Source: Spyradosoma sp004558035
GTDB lineage: Bacteria > Verrucomicrobiota > Verrucomicrobiia > Opitutales > UBA953
Length of the DNA stretch: 64,000 bases
Direction of reading: 5' to 3'
Assembly: GCF_050314555.1 (NCBI RefSeq)
Contig: NZ_JBNPNH010000001.1
Span: forward strand, 430,715-494,714
The notes beneath the pieces were generated by a model. That model was not told where the DNA came from, ran no database searches, and saw only the letters and a program-made list of their open reading frames with translations. Within the stretch, counting starts at the first letter, position 1; each line of letters opens with the position of its first letter. The position numbers and the translations under genes were made by a program. This document shows positions 1 to 8,379 of this stretch, piece after piece.

Positions 1-144
1 GCCGCGAACGTGGCGCCGCTGCTCTACATGAACGGCAACGTCGCGACGCTCGCCGAGGGCGCGAAGCTCGCGCTCGAGACGCTCGCCTCCGGCAAGGCGT
101 GGGAGCGCGCACGCGAGATCACGGAGTTCACCCAAGGCAAATGA
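1..144 (+). CDS. trpD: Anthranilate phosphoribosyltransferase, C-terminal end (partial)
   Basis: The reading frame is open from the left edge to TGA at 142-144 and gives the last 47 residues. The pattern NVAPLLYMNGNVATLAEG followed by an amphipathic helix (LALETLASGKAWERA) matches the C-terminal helices of TrpD, which transfers phosphoribose to anthranilate in tryptophan synthesis. The neighbours trpC-trpF, trpB and trpA downstream on the same strand support the call. The catalytic part lies outside the window. Confidence 0.85.
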   Translation, partial: AANVAPLLYMNGNVATLAEGAKLALETLASGKAWERAREITEFTQGK

Positions 145-152
145 AAAAAGCG

Positions 153-266
153 GTGGCTGGGAGCTCGGAGACGGTGACTTGTGAATTGCGGATTTTGCCG
201 TCGGCAAAATTTTTCGAAATCCGAATCCGCTGAGCGCCAGTCACCAGTTACCAGCTCCAAGCCACT
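153..266. repeat. Palindromic intergenic repeat, copy 1 (trpD-trpC gap)
   Basis: The trpD-trpC gap is filled by a nested palindrome. Outer arms start GTGGCTGGGAGCT near 153 and return as AGCTCCAAGCCAC near 254-265, with GGTGACT/AGTCACC inside them. The centre at about 187-222 contains TTTTGCCGTCGGCAAAA flanked by CGGATT and AAATCCG. A second copy lies at 1724-1838. The size and the terminal inverted repeats resemble a MITE or REP-type element. It could form a long hairpin in the trp transcript. Confidence 0.75.
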
Positions 267-303
267 CGACTCCGTTTCCCATTTTCCACTTTCCGTTTTT
301 CCC

Positions 304-1686
304 ATGAACATTCTCGAAACCATCGTCGCCGCGAAGCGCGAAGAGCTCGCCGAACGCAAGCGCGTCCGCCCGCTCGAAAGCTTCCGCGGGAACGTCGTCC
401 CGAGCGACCGCGACTTCTACGGCGCGCTCGAACGGCGCCGGCGTGCGGGCGTTCCCGCGTTCATTCTCGAATGCAAAAAGGCGTCGCCCTCGCAGGGGCT
501 GATCCGCGCCGATTTCGATCCGGGCGCGATCGCCGACGTTTACGCGCGCCGCGCCGACGCCGTCTCCGTGCTCTGCGACGAAAAATTCTTTCAGGGCCGC
601 TACGAAAACCTACCGCTCGTGCGCGCGCGCCTCGCGCAGCCCGTGCTCGCGAAGGAATTCGTCGTCGATCCGTATCAGATCTTTCTCGCGCGCAGTCTCG
701 GCGCCGACGCCGTGCTGCTGATGCTTTCCGTGCTCGACGACGCGACGTATTCCGGGCTCGCCGCGCTCGCGCATTCGCTCGGCATGGGCGTGCTCACCGA
801 AGCGGATTCGGCGGACGACGTGCGTCGCGCGAACGCCCTCGGCGCGCGCGTGATCGGCATCAACAACCGCAACCTGCGCACGCTCGAGACCGACGTCGCG
901 CGCACGCGGGAACTTTCCGCCGCCGTGCGCGCGGACGCCGTGCGCGTCGCCGAATCCGGAATTCGCTCGCACGCGGACGCGCTCGCCACGGCGCCCTTCG
1001 CCGACGCGTTTCTCGTCGGCACCTCGCTCATGCGGGAACGCGATCTCGACCGCGCCTGCCGCGCGCTGATTCTCGGCGAGAACAAGGTATGCGGGCTCAC
1101 GCGCGCGGAGGACGCCCGCGCCGCGCGCGACGCGGGAGCGGTCTTCGGCGGGCTCATCTTCGCGGAAAAATCGCCGCGCCGCGTCTCGCAGGAACGCGCG
1201 GCGGAAATCGTCGCGGGAACGCCGGGACTCGATTTCGTCGGCGTGTTCCAGAATCAGCCGCTCGAAACGGTCGCGGAAACGGCGGCGGCGCTCGGGCTCC
1301 GCGTCGTGCAGCTCCACGGCGAAGAGGACGCCGATTTCGCCGCGCGCCTGCGCGAAAAGCTGCCCGCGGGAACGCGCGTGTGGAAGGCGCTGAGCGCCGA
1401 CGCGGCGGACGCGTTCCGCGCGGGCGCAAGCGACGCGGCGGCGTTCGACCGCTTCGTGCTGGACAGCGGGCGCGGCGGCACGGGAACGCCCTTCGACTGG
1501 GAAAAAATTCCCGCGGAGACGAAGCGACACGCCCTGCTCGCGGGCGGAATTTCGCCGGAAAACGCGCGCGCCGCGCACCGCGTCGGCTGTCTCGGGCTGG
1601 ATTTCAATTCCGGCGTCGAGAGCGCTCCCGGCGTGAAGTCCGCGGAAAAAATCCGAGCAGCCTTCGAGGCTGTCCGTTCTTTTTGA
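304..1686 (+). CDS. trpC: Bifunctional indole-3-glycerol-phosphate synthase / phosphoribosylanthranilate isomerase
   Basis: The 460-residue protein fuses two consecutive tryptophan pathway enzymes, as in E. coli TrpC-TrpF. Residues 1 to about 255 are the synthase barrel, with the substrate-binding ECKKASPSQG (56-65), AKEFVVDPYQ (116-125), INNRNLRTLETD and AESGI segments. Residues from about 261 are the isomerase, with KVCGLTR (catalytic Cys), VVQLHGEED, LDSGRGGTGTPFDW (catalytic Asp) and a C-terminal AGGISPEN phosphate loop. The ATG at 304 is chosen because a GTG at 181 would extend the protein into the repeat element. No Shine-Dalgarno site is seen. The fusion is frequent in enterics and less so elsewhere. 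Confidence 0.96.
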   Translation: MNILETIVAAKREELAERKRVRPLESFRGNVVPSDRDFYGALERRRRAGVPAFILECKKASPSQGLIRADFDPGAIADVYARRADAVSVLCDEKFFQGRYENLPLVRARLAQPVLAKEFVVDPYQIFLARSLGADAVLLMLSVLDDATYSGLAALAHSLGMGVLTEADSADDVRRANALGARVIGINNRNLRTLETDVARTRELSAAVRADAVRVAESGIRSHADALATAPFADAFLVGTSLMRERDLDRACRALILGENKVCGLTRAEDARAARDAGAVFGGLIFAEKSPRRVSQERAAEIVAGTPGLDFVGVFQNQPLETVAETAAALGLRVVQLHGEEDADFAARLREKLPAGTRVWKALSADAADAFRAGASDAAAFDRFVLDSGRGGTGTPFDWEKIPAETKRHALLAGGISPENARAAHRVGCLGLDFNSGVESAPGVKSAEKIRAAFEAVRSF

Positions 1687-1723
1687 AACCACGAATGAAC
1701 ACGGATTTCCACGAATGAAAAAA

Positions 1724-1838
1724 GTGGCTGGCGATCGGGAACTGGTGACTAGAACTTTGCGGATTTTGCCGTCGGCAAAATTTTTCGAAATCCGATTCCG
1801 CTGATCTCCAGTTCCCAGTCACCAGCTCCGAGCCACTT
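1724..1838. repeat. Palindromic intergenic repeat, copy 2 (trpC-trpB gap)
   Basis: This second copy has the same organisation as 153-266: GTGGCTGG at 1724, GGTGACT at 1744-1750, the same TTTTGCCGTCGGCAAAA centre, then AGTCACCAGCTC and AGCCAC at about 1831-1836. The central ~36 bases are nearly identical between copies and the outer arms are more diverged. It is preceded at about 1687-1720 by a different degenerate repeat (CACGAATGAACACGG then CACGAATG) that resembles 33913-33985 in inverse orientation. Confidence 0.75.
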
Positions 1839-1870
1839 CCCTTTCCTTTTCAAACAAACGTAACCAGACC

Positions 1871-3064
1871 ATGAACACAAAACTCAATCCGTTCTTCGGA
1901 GAATTCGGCGGCATGTACGTCCCGCAGATTCTCGTTCCCGTGCTCCGCGAGCTCGAAAGCGCCTTCGTCGAGGCGCAGGCCGATCCCGCGTTCCGCGCCG
2001 AGCTGCGCGAGCTGCTCACGGAATTCGCCGGCCGCCCGACGCCGCTCACGCTCGCGAAAAACCTCACCGCGGGAACGCGCACGAAGCTCTACCTCAAACG
2101 CGAAGACCTGCTCCACGGCGGCGCGCACAAGACGAACCAGGTGCTCGGCCAGGCGCTGCTCGCCAAGCGCATGGGCAAAACGCGCATCATCGCCGAAACC
2201 GGCGCGGGCCAGCACGGCGTCGCGACCGCGATCGCGTGCGCGCTGCTCGGGCTGAAATGCCGCGTCTACATGGGCGAAAAGGACTGCGAACGCCAGCGCC
2301 CGAACGTCTTCCGCATGAAGCTGCTCGGCGCCGAAGTCGTGCCGATCAAGACCGGCTCGCGCACGCTCAAGGACGCCTGCAACGAAGCCATCCGCGACTG
2401 GACGGCGAGCTACGCCGACACGCACTACCTGCTCGGCACGGCGGCGGGTCCGCACCCGTTCCCGACGATCGTGCGCGAGTTCCAGCGCATCATCGGCGAA
2501 GAAGCCAAGGCGCAGTGCCTGAAGAAGGAGGCGCGCCTGCCCGACGCCGTGCTCGCGTGCGTCGGCGGCGGCTCCAACGCGATCGGCATCTTCGCGGACT
2601 TCATCGACGAGCCCGGCGTGCGCCTCATTGGCGTCGAGCCCGGCGGCAAAGGCGTCGAGACCGGGCTGCACGGCGCGGCGATCTCCGGCGGCGGGAACAT
2701 CGGCACGGGAATTTACCTCGGCATGCGCGCGCCGCTCATGCAGGACGACGACGGCCAGATTCAGGAATCCTACTCCGTTTCCGCGGGGCTGGACTTTCCC
2801 GCCGTCGGCCCGCAGCACGCCTTCCTCGCGCAGACCGGGCGCGCGGAATACGTGAACGTGACGGACGCCGAGGCGCTCGCCGCGTTCCGCGACCTCTGCC
2901 GCGAAGAAGGCATCATTCCCGCGCTCGAATCCTCGCACGCGCTCGCCTACGCGCTGAAGCTGATCCGCGCGAATCCCGATAAGGAGCAGATTCTCGTCGT
3001 CAACCTCTCCGGGCGCGGCGACAAGGACCTGGAAACGGTGATGAAATTAGTGAACAACGATTGA
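1871..3064 (+). CDS. trpB: Tryptophan synthase beta subunit
   Basis: The 397-residue PLP enzyme condenses indole with serine to make tryptophan, as the beta half of the TrpA2B2 complex. The PLP lysine lies in LLHGGAHKTNQVLGQALL, followed by the substrate loop ETGAGQHGVATA and the phosphate-binding CVGGGSNAIGIF. The C-terminal VNLSGRGDKD segment is intact. Length and motifs are those of classical TrpB1. It lies 184 bp after trpC with the repeat between them, and trpA follows after 37 bp. The leader is A-rich with no Shine-Dalgarno site. Confidence 0.97.
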   Translation: MNTKLNPFFGEFGGMYVPQILVPVLRELESAFVEAQADPAFRAELRELLTEFAGRPTPLTLAKNLTAGTRTKLYLKREDLLHGGAHKTNQVLGQALLAKRMGKTRIIAETGAGQHGVATAIACALLGLKCRVYMGEKDCERQRPNVFRMKLLGAEVVPIKTGSRTLKDACNEAIRDWTASYADTHYLLGTAAGPHPFPTIVREFQRIIGEEAKAQCLKKEARLPDAVLACVGGGSNAIGIFADFIDEPGVRLIGVEPGGKGVETGLHGAAISGGGNIGTGIYLGMRAPLMQDDDGQIQESYSVSAGLDFPAVGPQHAFLAQTGRAEYVNVTDAEALAAFRDLCREEGIIPALESSHALAYALKLIRANPDKEQILVVNLSGRGDKDLETVMKLVNND

Positions 3065-3101
3065 TCCGTCTTTTAAGAATCAAACTTCAGCCTTACAAAA
3101 A

Positions 3102-3911
3102 ATGCGTTACCAAAAACTTTTTTCCTCGCTCGAAAGCGCGCGCGAAGGCGCCTTCATTCCCTTCGTCGTGCTCGGCGATCCCGACAAAAACGCCTCGCGC
3201 GAGGCCGTCGAAGCGCTGATCGAAGGCGGCGCGGACGCGCTCGAGCTCGGCTTCCCCTTCTCCGATCCGCTCGCGGACGGCCCGACGATTCAGGCCGCGG
3301 ACAACCGCGCGCTCGACGCGGGAACGCGCATCGACGACTGCTTCGCGATCATCGCGGACGTGCGCCGCGCCCATCCCGAAATCCCGATCGGGCTCCTCGT
3401 GTACGCGAACCTCATCGTCCGCCGAGGCGCGGAAAAATTCTTCCGCGACGCGCTCGCGGCGGGAGCGGATTCGCTGCTCGTCGCCGACGTTCCCGTGGAG
3501 ATGAGCGCGCCGTTCCGCGAGATTTCCGCGAAGACGGGGCTGCCGCTCGTGTTCATCGCGCCGCCGAACGCGGACGAGGCGACGCTCGAAGCCGTCGCGG
3601 AATTCGGGCACGGCTACACCTACCTGCTCTCGCGCGCGGGCGTCACCGGAACGGAATCCCGCGCCGGCGTTCCCGTGGACCGCGTGCTCGCCGCGCTGAA
3701 GAAATTCGGCGCGCCGCCGCCCGTGCTCGGCTTCGGCATCTCCGAGCCCGCGCAGGTGCGCGCCGCGCTCGACGCGGGCGCCGCGGGAGCGATTTCGGGC
3801 TCCGCCGTCGTGCGCCTCATCGAAAAGCACCGCGACGACGTTCCCGCGCTGCGCGCCGCCCTCCGCGCCTTCGCCGCCTCCATGAAGGCCGCCGCCCGCA
3901 AAGCCCGCTGA
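3102..3911 (+). CDS. trpA: Tryptophan synthase alpha subunit
   Basis: The 269-residue TIM barrel cleaves indole-3-glycerol phosphate to indole and passes it to TrpB. The catalytic Glu lies in ELGFPFSDPLADGP, which also holds the catalytic Asp. YLLSRAGVTGTES and LGFGISEP are the phosphate-binding loops near the C-terminus. It is the last gene of the trp operon; the bidirectional terminator at 4168-4210 lies downstream, beyond a REP-like repeat. Confidence 0.97.
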   Translation: MRYQKLFSSLESAREGAFIPFVVLGDPDKNASREAVEALIEGGADALELGFPFSDPLADGPTIQAADNRALDAGTRIDDCFAIIADVRRAHPEIPIGLLVYANLIVRRGAEKFFRDALAAGADSLLVADVPVEMSAPFREISAKTGLPLVFIAPPNADEATLEAVAEFGHGYTYLLSRAGVTGTESRAGVPVDRVLAALKKFGAPPPVLGFGISEPAQVRAALDAGAAGAISGSAVVRLIEKHRDDVPALRAALRAFAASMKAAARKAR

Positions 3912-3924
3912 CGCGAAAAAAAAC

Positions 3925-3978
3925 GCGAAGTCAAAGGAAGTTTTTAGGGGAGAAGCGACATTCTTGTCGCTTGTCGGA
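3925..3978. repeat. REP-like hairpin element A, copy 1
   Basis: The element starts GCGAAGTCAAAGGAAG, continues AGTTTTTAGGGG and ends in the hairpin AAGCGACA-TTCT-TGTCGCTT (3953-3972). Two relatives lie at 56244 and 57673. They share the leader, but their stem is GCGAAGGCA/TGCCTTCG, so the stem differs while pairing is kept. Most of the 318-bp trpA-rng gap is this element plus a separate degenerate stretch (CGCCAAGACGCCAAGGCGCA at about 4001-4021) and the terminator. I see no gene in the gap. Confidence 0.65.
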
Positions 3979-4167
3979 ATCCGTCCGCAGAAACTTTTTC
4001 CCGCCAAGACGCCAAGGCGCAAAGATTTTTTACTGGAAGTCTCAGAAGTCGACAGAAGTTTCTTTTGAAGAAAGCGATCCTTCCTGCCGCTTCCCCGAAA
4101 AATCCGCCCGCACGAACTTCCCTTTAAGCTTTGAGCTTTTTCCGAAAAGTCATCGGGAAAGAGGCGC

Positions 4168-4210
4168 AAAAAAAGGCGTTCCCGCGCGTGTTTCGCGGGA
4201 ACGCCTTTTT
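4168..4210. terminator. Bidirectional terminator built from an inverted CGGGAACG pair
   Basis: The stem AAAGGCGTTCCCGCG / CGCGGGAACGCCTTT is flanked by an A-run on the left and a T-run on the right. It can end the trp operon on plus and the RNase E/G operon on minus. The stem consists of two inverted copies of the dispersed 8-mer. Confidence 0.85.
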
Positions 4211-4229
4211 CTCGGGAAGGAGGCGCGGA

Positions 4230-5966
4230 TCAGCGCATTTCCTCGCCGGTCTCCATGTTGACGACCTTGAAGTTCTCGACGTGGAACGACGGGTCCGCGC
4301 GGAACGAAAGGCGGATGTTGTACGCCTTTTCCAGATCCGCGATGCTGCTGCGGTCGTCCCCGCGCAGACGGTCGAGATTCATCGGGTGCAGGAACACGCG
4401 GAAGGCGAGTTCCTTGCCGACGTTCTTCGCGTCGGAGCGCAGGCGGCGCGTCACGCTGACGATGCGGCGCTGGATTTCGACGCTGATCGCGCGGGAGTTC
4501 TTCACGGTGCCGCGTCCCTGGCAGTACGGGCAGCCCATGTAGAGCGACGTCGTGTTGCTTTCCTGCTGGCGCTGACGCGTCATCTGCAGAATGCCGAGCT
4601 GCGAAATCGGCAGAATCTGGTGCTTCGCGCGGTCCATGCTCATCGCGTCGCGGAGGGCGTTGAAGACGGCCTTGCGGTCCTTCGGGTTCTTCATGTCCAC
4701 GGTGTCGATGATGATGAGCCCGCCGAGGTTGCGCAGACGGATCTGGCGCGCGGATTCCTTCACTGCCTCGATGTTCGCCTGGACGATGAAGTCCTTGGCG
4801 TCGCCCTTGCCCTTATGACCGCTCGTGTTGACGTCGATCGCGGTGAGCGCCTCGGTCTCGTCGATGACGATTTCGCCTCCGGACGGGAGCGGCACGCGGC
4901 GCATGTAGGTCTGCTCGATCTGGCGCTCGATGTTGAAGCGTTCGAAGATCGGAATGTTGTCCTTGTAGAGGACGACCTTGCCGCGGGAACGCGGCGAGAT
5001 TTCGCCGACGAGCTTGAGGATCGTCTGGTAGTCCTCTTCGGAATCGACGAGGATGCGGTCCACGTCTTCCGTGAGGAAGTCGCGCACGGTGCGTTCGATG
5101 AGCCCCGGCTCCTGGTAGAGCATGCAGGGCTTCGACGTCGTGTTGATGACGTTGCAGATCGCCGCCCAGCGCTTGAGCAGCATGTGCAGGTCGCGCACGA
5201 AGTAGCGGAGCTTCTTGCCCTCGCCCGCCGTGCGGATGATGACGCCCATGCCTTCCGGAATCGTCAGGCGGCGCAGCATTTTCTTGAGGCGGTCGCGCTC
5301 GGCGGAATCCTCGATCTTGCGGGAGACGCCGCATTGGCCCGAGAACGGCATGAGGACGATGAAGCGACCGGGAATGGCGATGTTCGTCGTCGTGCGCGGG
5401 CCTTTCGTGCCGATCTGCCCTTTCGTCACCTGAATGACGATTTCGGAACCGATCGGGAAGAGCTCGGGAATGTCCGTGATCTTGTATTTTTCGCGCTTGG
5501 ACTTCTGTTCGGCGCTTTCGTTGTCGCGGATGAACTCGACGGACGAGTCGTTCGCGGCGGGCAGCATGTCCCAATAGTGGAGAAACGCGTTCTTGGGCTC
5601 GCCGATGTCCACGAAGGCGGCCTTCAGACCTTTTTCGAGATTCTGAATGCGGCCCTTGTAGATGGCGCCGACGACGCGCTTCTCGTCCGTGCGCTCGAGC
5701 TCGTATTTTTCGAGCACGCCGTCGGTGAGGAGCGCGGCGCGCTTTTCGAGCGGCTCGGAGTTGATGACGAGTTCGCGGAAGCGTTCCCGATCCTTCGAGA
5801 AATGCTTGATGATGCGCTGAATGATGGGAAGCTTCTTCGCGCGTTGGGCCGCGTCTCCCTTGATTTTTTCGGGCGGGAGCGCTTCGACTTCGTGAGGTTT
5901 CGGCGGGCGGCGCAGATCCTCGTTTTCGTCGTGCGGCAAATTATCGTTTTCAGGAATATCCGGCAT
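4230..5966 (-). CDS. rng: Ribonuclease E/G family endoribonuclease
   Basis: The 578-residue endoribonuclease for rRNA maturation and mRNA decay carries an S1-like RNA-binding region (about residues 85-200, GAIYKGRIQNLEKGLKAAFV). The catalytic Mg-binding aspartates sit in TEALTAIDVNTSGHKG and GGLIIIDTVDM. The zinc-link knuckle is GCPYCQGRG. A charged N-terminal extension of about 70 residues precedes the core, and there is no long degradosome scaffold tail, so the protein is closer to RNase G or short RNase E forms. It is the last gene of a minus-strand series, 30 bp after rodA. Confidence 0.93.
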   Translation of the reverse strand: MPDIPENDNLPHDENEDLRRPPKPHEVEALPPEKIKGDAAQRAKKLPIIQRIIKHFSKDRERFRELVINSEPLEKRAALLTDGVLEKYELERTDEKRVVGAIYKGRIQNLEKGLKAAFVDIGEPKNAFLHYWDMLPAANDSSVEFIRDNESAEQKSKREKYKITDIPELFPIGSEIVIQVTKGQIGTKGPRTTTNIAIPGRFIVLMPFSGQCGVSRKIEDSAERDRLKKMLRRLTIPEGMGVIIRTAGEGKKLRYFVRDLHMLLKRWAAICNVINTTSKPCMLYQEPGLIERTVRDFLTEDVDRILVDSEEDYQTILKLVGEISPRSRGKVVLYKDNIPIFERFNIERQIEQTYMRRVPLPSGGEIVIDETEALTAIDVNTSGHKGKGDAKDFIVQANIEAVKESARQIRLRNLGGLIIIDTVDMKNPKDRKAVFNALRDAMSMDRAKHQILPISQLGILQMTRQRQQESNTTSLYMGCPYCQGRGTVKNSRAISVEIQRRIVSVTRRLRSDAKNVGKELAFRVFLHPMNLDRLRGDDRSSIADLEKAYNIRLSFRADPSFHVENFKVVNMETGEEMR

Positions 5967-5996
5967 GGTGTTTATTTGGTTGGTTGCATTGTGTTT

Positions 5997-7366
5997 TTAA
6001 GCCGGAGAGATCGTCGCCCGAGCCGTTTCCGCCGCGTCGGGCACGGCGGCGCCGTTGCGCTCGCCCTCCCGCAGCGTATGGCTGTGCACGCTTTGCAGCA
6101 GCCCGAAAAGAATGAAGCAGCTCAGAACAAAAGATCCTCCGTAGCTCAGAAACGGCAGGGACAGCCCCGTCACCGGCATCAAGCCGATGTTCATTCCGAC
6201 GTTGATGAGCACATGCGTCATCAGCACGACGGCGATCCCCGCCGACAAAAGTGAAGCGAACGCGTCGCGCGCGTGGGCGGAAATCCGCAGGGCGCGAAAC
6301 GCCATCAGAAGATACAGTGAAATCAGTCCCGCGCACCCCGCGAAACCGTATTCCTCCGCCAAGACGGAGAAAAGAAAGTCGTTGTGCGCCGCGAGTTCCG
6401 GCAGATAGCCGAGCTTCGCCTGCATGCCGCGGTTGAAGCCCGTTCCCGTCAGTCCGCCCTTGCCCACGGAAATCAGCGCCTGGCGCACGTTCCAGCTCGA
6501 ACCGATACCTTTCGGGTCGATCGCGTTCGGATCGACGAACGAGAGCAGACGTTCCCGCTGGTAGTCCTTCAGCGGCAGCCAGGAGACCGCCTGATACTGC
6601 CCGCGGATGTCCAGCGCGGGATTGCGCGGACGCTCTCCCTGCTCTTGGTAATACGTGACGATGCGCTCGCGGTAAAAATAAATGTCCGTCGCGACCACCG
6701 AAGCCAGCAGCGCACCCGCGATCCCGACCGTCAGAAAGAACTTCCGCGAAAGCCCCGCCAGCCAAAGCAGCGCCAGCACGACGGGAACGTAAACGATGCT
6801 CGAGCCCAGATCCGGCTCCACGACGATGAGAAACCACGGCACGCCCGCGACGATCGCCGCCTTCAGCACCCACCGCCACGAATCGCGGAACGCGCCCAGC
6901 GGCTTCAGCGAAAGCAGCTTCGCGAGCATGATCAGCGTCGTGATCTTCGCGAACTCCGACGGCTGCAGCCCGAACGAACCCAGGAAATACCAGCGTCGCG
7001 ATCCGTTCACCGAGTGGATGAAGTTCCCCAGATTCATCTTCAGCAGCGCGCAGACCGCGATGGGAATCAGCAGCGCCACGCCCAGAATGTAAAAAAGATT
7101 GCTCCAGTCCTTGTAGAATTTGAACGGAATCGCCGCGACGATCACGTAAACGACCGCGCCCGCCGCCAGAAAGCCCAGCTGCTTCTCCCAGTCGTCGCTC
7201 CCGCGGAACGTTCCCGAAGAATAGATGCCCGCCACGCCGAGCGCGCTCAGCAGCCCGATGAGAAGCGGCGTGAGCTTGTCCGAACGACGCAGAAAGTCCC
7301 AGGCCTTTTCAAAAAATTCCGAAAAGACCGAGCCCCAGGAGCGAAGGTATGGCGACGAAACGGACA
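5997..7366 (-). CDS. rodA: Rod-shape peptidoglycan polymerase RodA (SEDS family)
   Basis: This multi-pass membrane glycosyltransferase polymerises lipid II during elongation. It has about ten hydrophobic segments and the SEDS signatures GSRRWYFLGSFGLQPSEFAK, EPDLGSS, AHNDFLFSVLAEEYGF and a C-terminal GLSLPFLSYGGS. I start it at GTG 7366 (MSVSSPYLRSWG), which gives the usual short cytoplasmic N-terminus. An ATG at 7502 in the same frame would add an Arg-rich 45-residue extension and overlap the upstream gene. RodA implies a rod-like or elongating cell; no mreBCD or PBP2 gene is in the window. Confidence 0.93.
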
Positions 7367-7465
7367 CGTTGAGAAAAATGAGGAAATTGCGACGAAAATA
7401 CGCTCCCCTTCCCCCCGCGGCAACGAAATTTTTGAAACGCCCCGCCCGCGGTTTCGCCGCGCCGT

Positions 7466-8371
7466 TCAGTCGGATCTGCCGAGGAAGTCGCCGCAGGCCC
7501 ACGCCGCCATGAAGCCGCAGAGGAGCAGGAACGAGCCCGCCGCGAGCAGCGGTTCAGCCGCGCCGAAAGCCAGCGTCGCCGCACGGTAGATCACCGCGCA
7601 GAACGCGAGCGCAAGCACGCGCGCCGCCGTTCCCGCGACGAGCCGCGCGTTCTGCCCGAAACTGCGGAAGACGCAGATCAGCGCGAACGGCGCGATCACG
7701 CAGGAAAGCGCCTCCGGGTGTTCCTTGAGCGGGATGATGAACGTTCCCGCGCAGGCGAGCGCGAACGAAAAGACGGAAAGCCCGGCGAGCGGCACGAGCC
7801 GTTCCCGAAAAATTCTCCCGCAGACCACGTAGGCGACCACGGGAACGGCGCAGATCAGCACCGCGCCGAAAATCGGCAGCGCGGGCGTCGCGCCCGCCGT
7901 CTTGCCGGAAAGCAGATACGCGAGCAGCGGAGGACCGCATTTTTCCCACGGCGGAAGCGCGAGCAGGTAAACCGCGAGGCTGCACGTCAGCAGCGTCAGG
8001 CAAAGCCGTTCCCGCCATTTCCACGGGCGGCGCGGCTCCCCGCTTTTCGGCGCGGTCGCCGCCTTTTCTTTTTTCGCGTCCTTTTTCGCGCCCTTCTCGG
8101 CCGCCTTGCGGGCTCCCGCCGAACGCTTCACGCGCTCGCGGAGATACGACGCGCGCACGACGTCGAAGGCCGCGCGCTCCTGCGGGTTCGAAAGCACGGC
8201 GTAGGCGGCGTTGATCTCGCGCGAAATCTGCTCGTAGCGCGCCTCTTCGCCCAAGTGGCGGTCGGGGTGGCATTCCAGCATCTTCGCGTGCCAGGCGTGC
8301 CTGATTTCCGCGGGCGTCGCGCTCGGCGAAACGCCGAGAAGCAGATAAAAATCTTTGAAGTCGGAGTTCAT
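7466..8371 (-). CDS. Membrane protein with N-terminal J domain
   Basis: Residues 4 to about 72 form a DnaJ domain with the diagnostic HPD tripeptide (LECHPDRHL) and a helix IV region (NAAYAVLSNPQERAAFDVVR). A Lys/Ala-rich linker follows (about 85-120), then six or so hydrophobic segments to the C-terminus. Such proteins can recruit Hsp70 (DnaK) to the inner membrane. The zinc-finger and substrate domains of DnaJ are missing. The gene lies 8 bp after the transglutaminase-like gene and upstream of rodA, which suggests an envelope role but does not prove one. Confidence 0.8.
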   Translation of the reverse strand: MNSDFKDFYLLLGVSPSATPAEIRHAWHAKMLECHPDRHLGEEARYEQISREINAAYAVLSNPQERAAFDVVRASYLRERVKRSAGARKAAEKGAKKDAKKEKAATAPKSGEPRRPWKWRERLCLTLLTCSLAVYLLALPPWEKCGPPLLAYLLSGKTAGATPALPIFGAVLICAVPVVAYVVCGRIFRERLVPLAGLSVFSFALACAGTFIIPLKEHPEALSCVIAPFALICVFRSFGQNARLVAGTAARVLALAFCAVIYRAATLAFGAAEPLLAAGSFLLLCGFMAAWACGDFLGRSD

Positions 8372-8379
8372 TTGAAAAG

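Noticed and set aside
5950..6879. Alternative minus-strand frame of 309 codons over rodA
   Set aside because: The rodA frame carries all SEDS signatures; the alternative is low-complexity Arg/Gly-rich.
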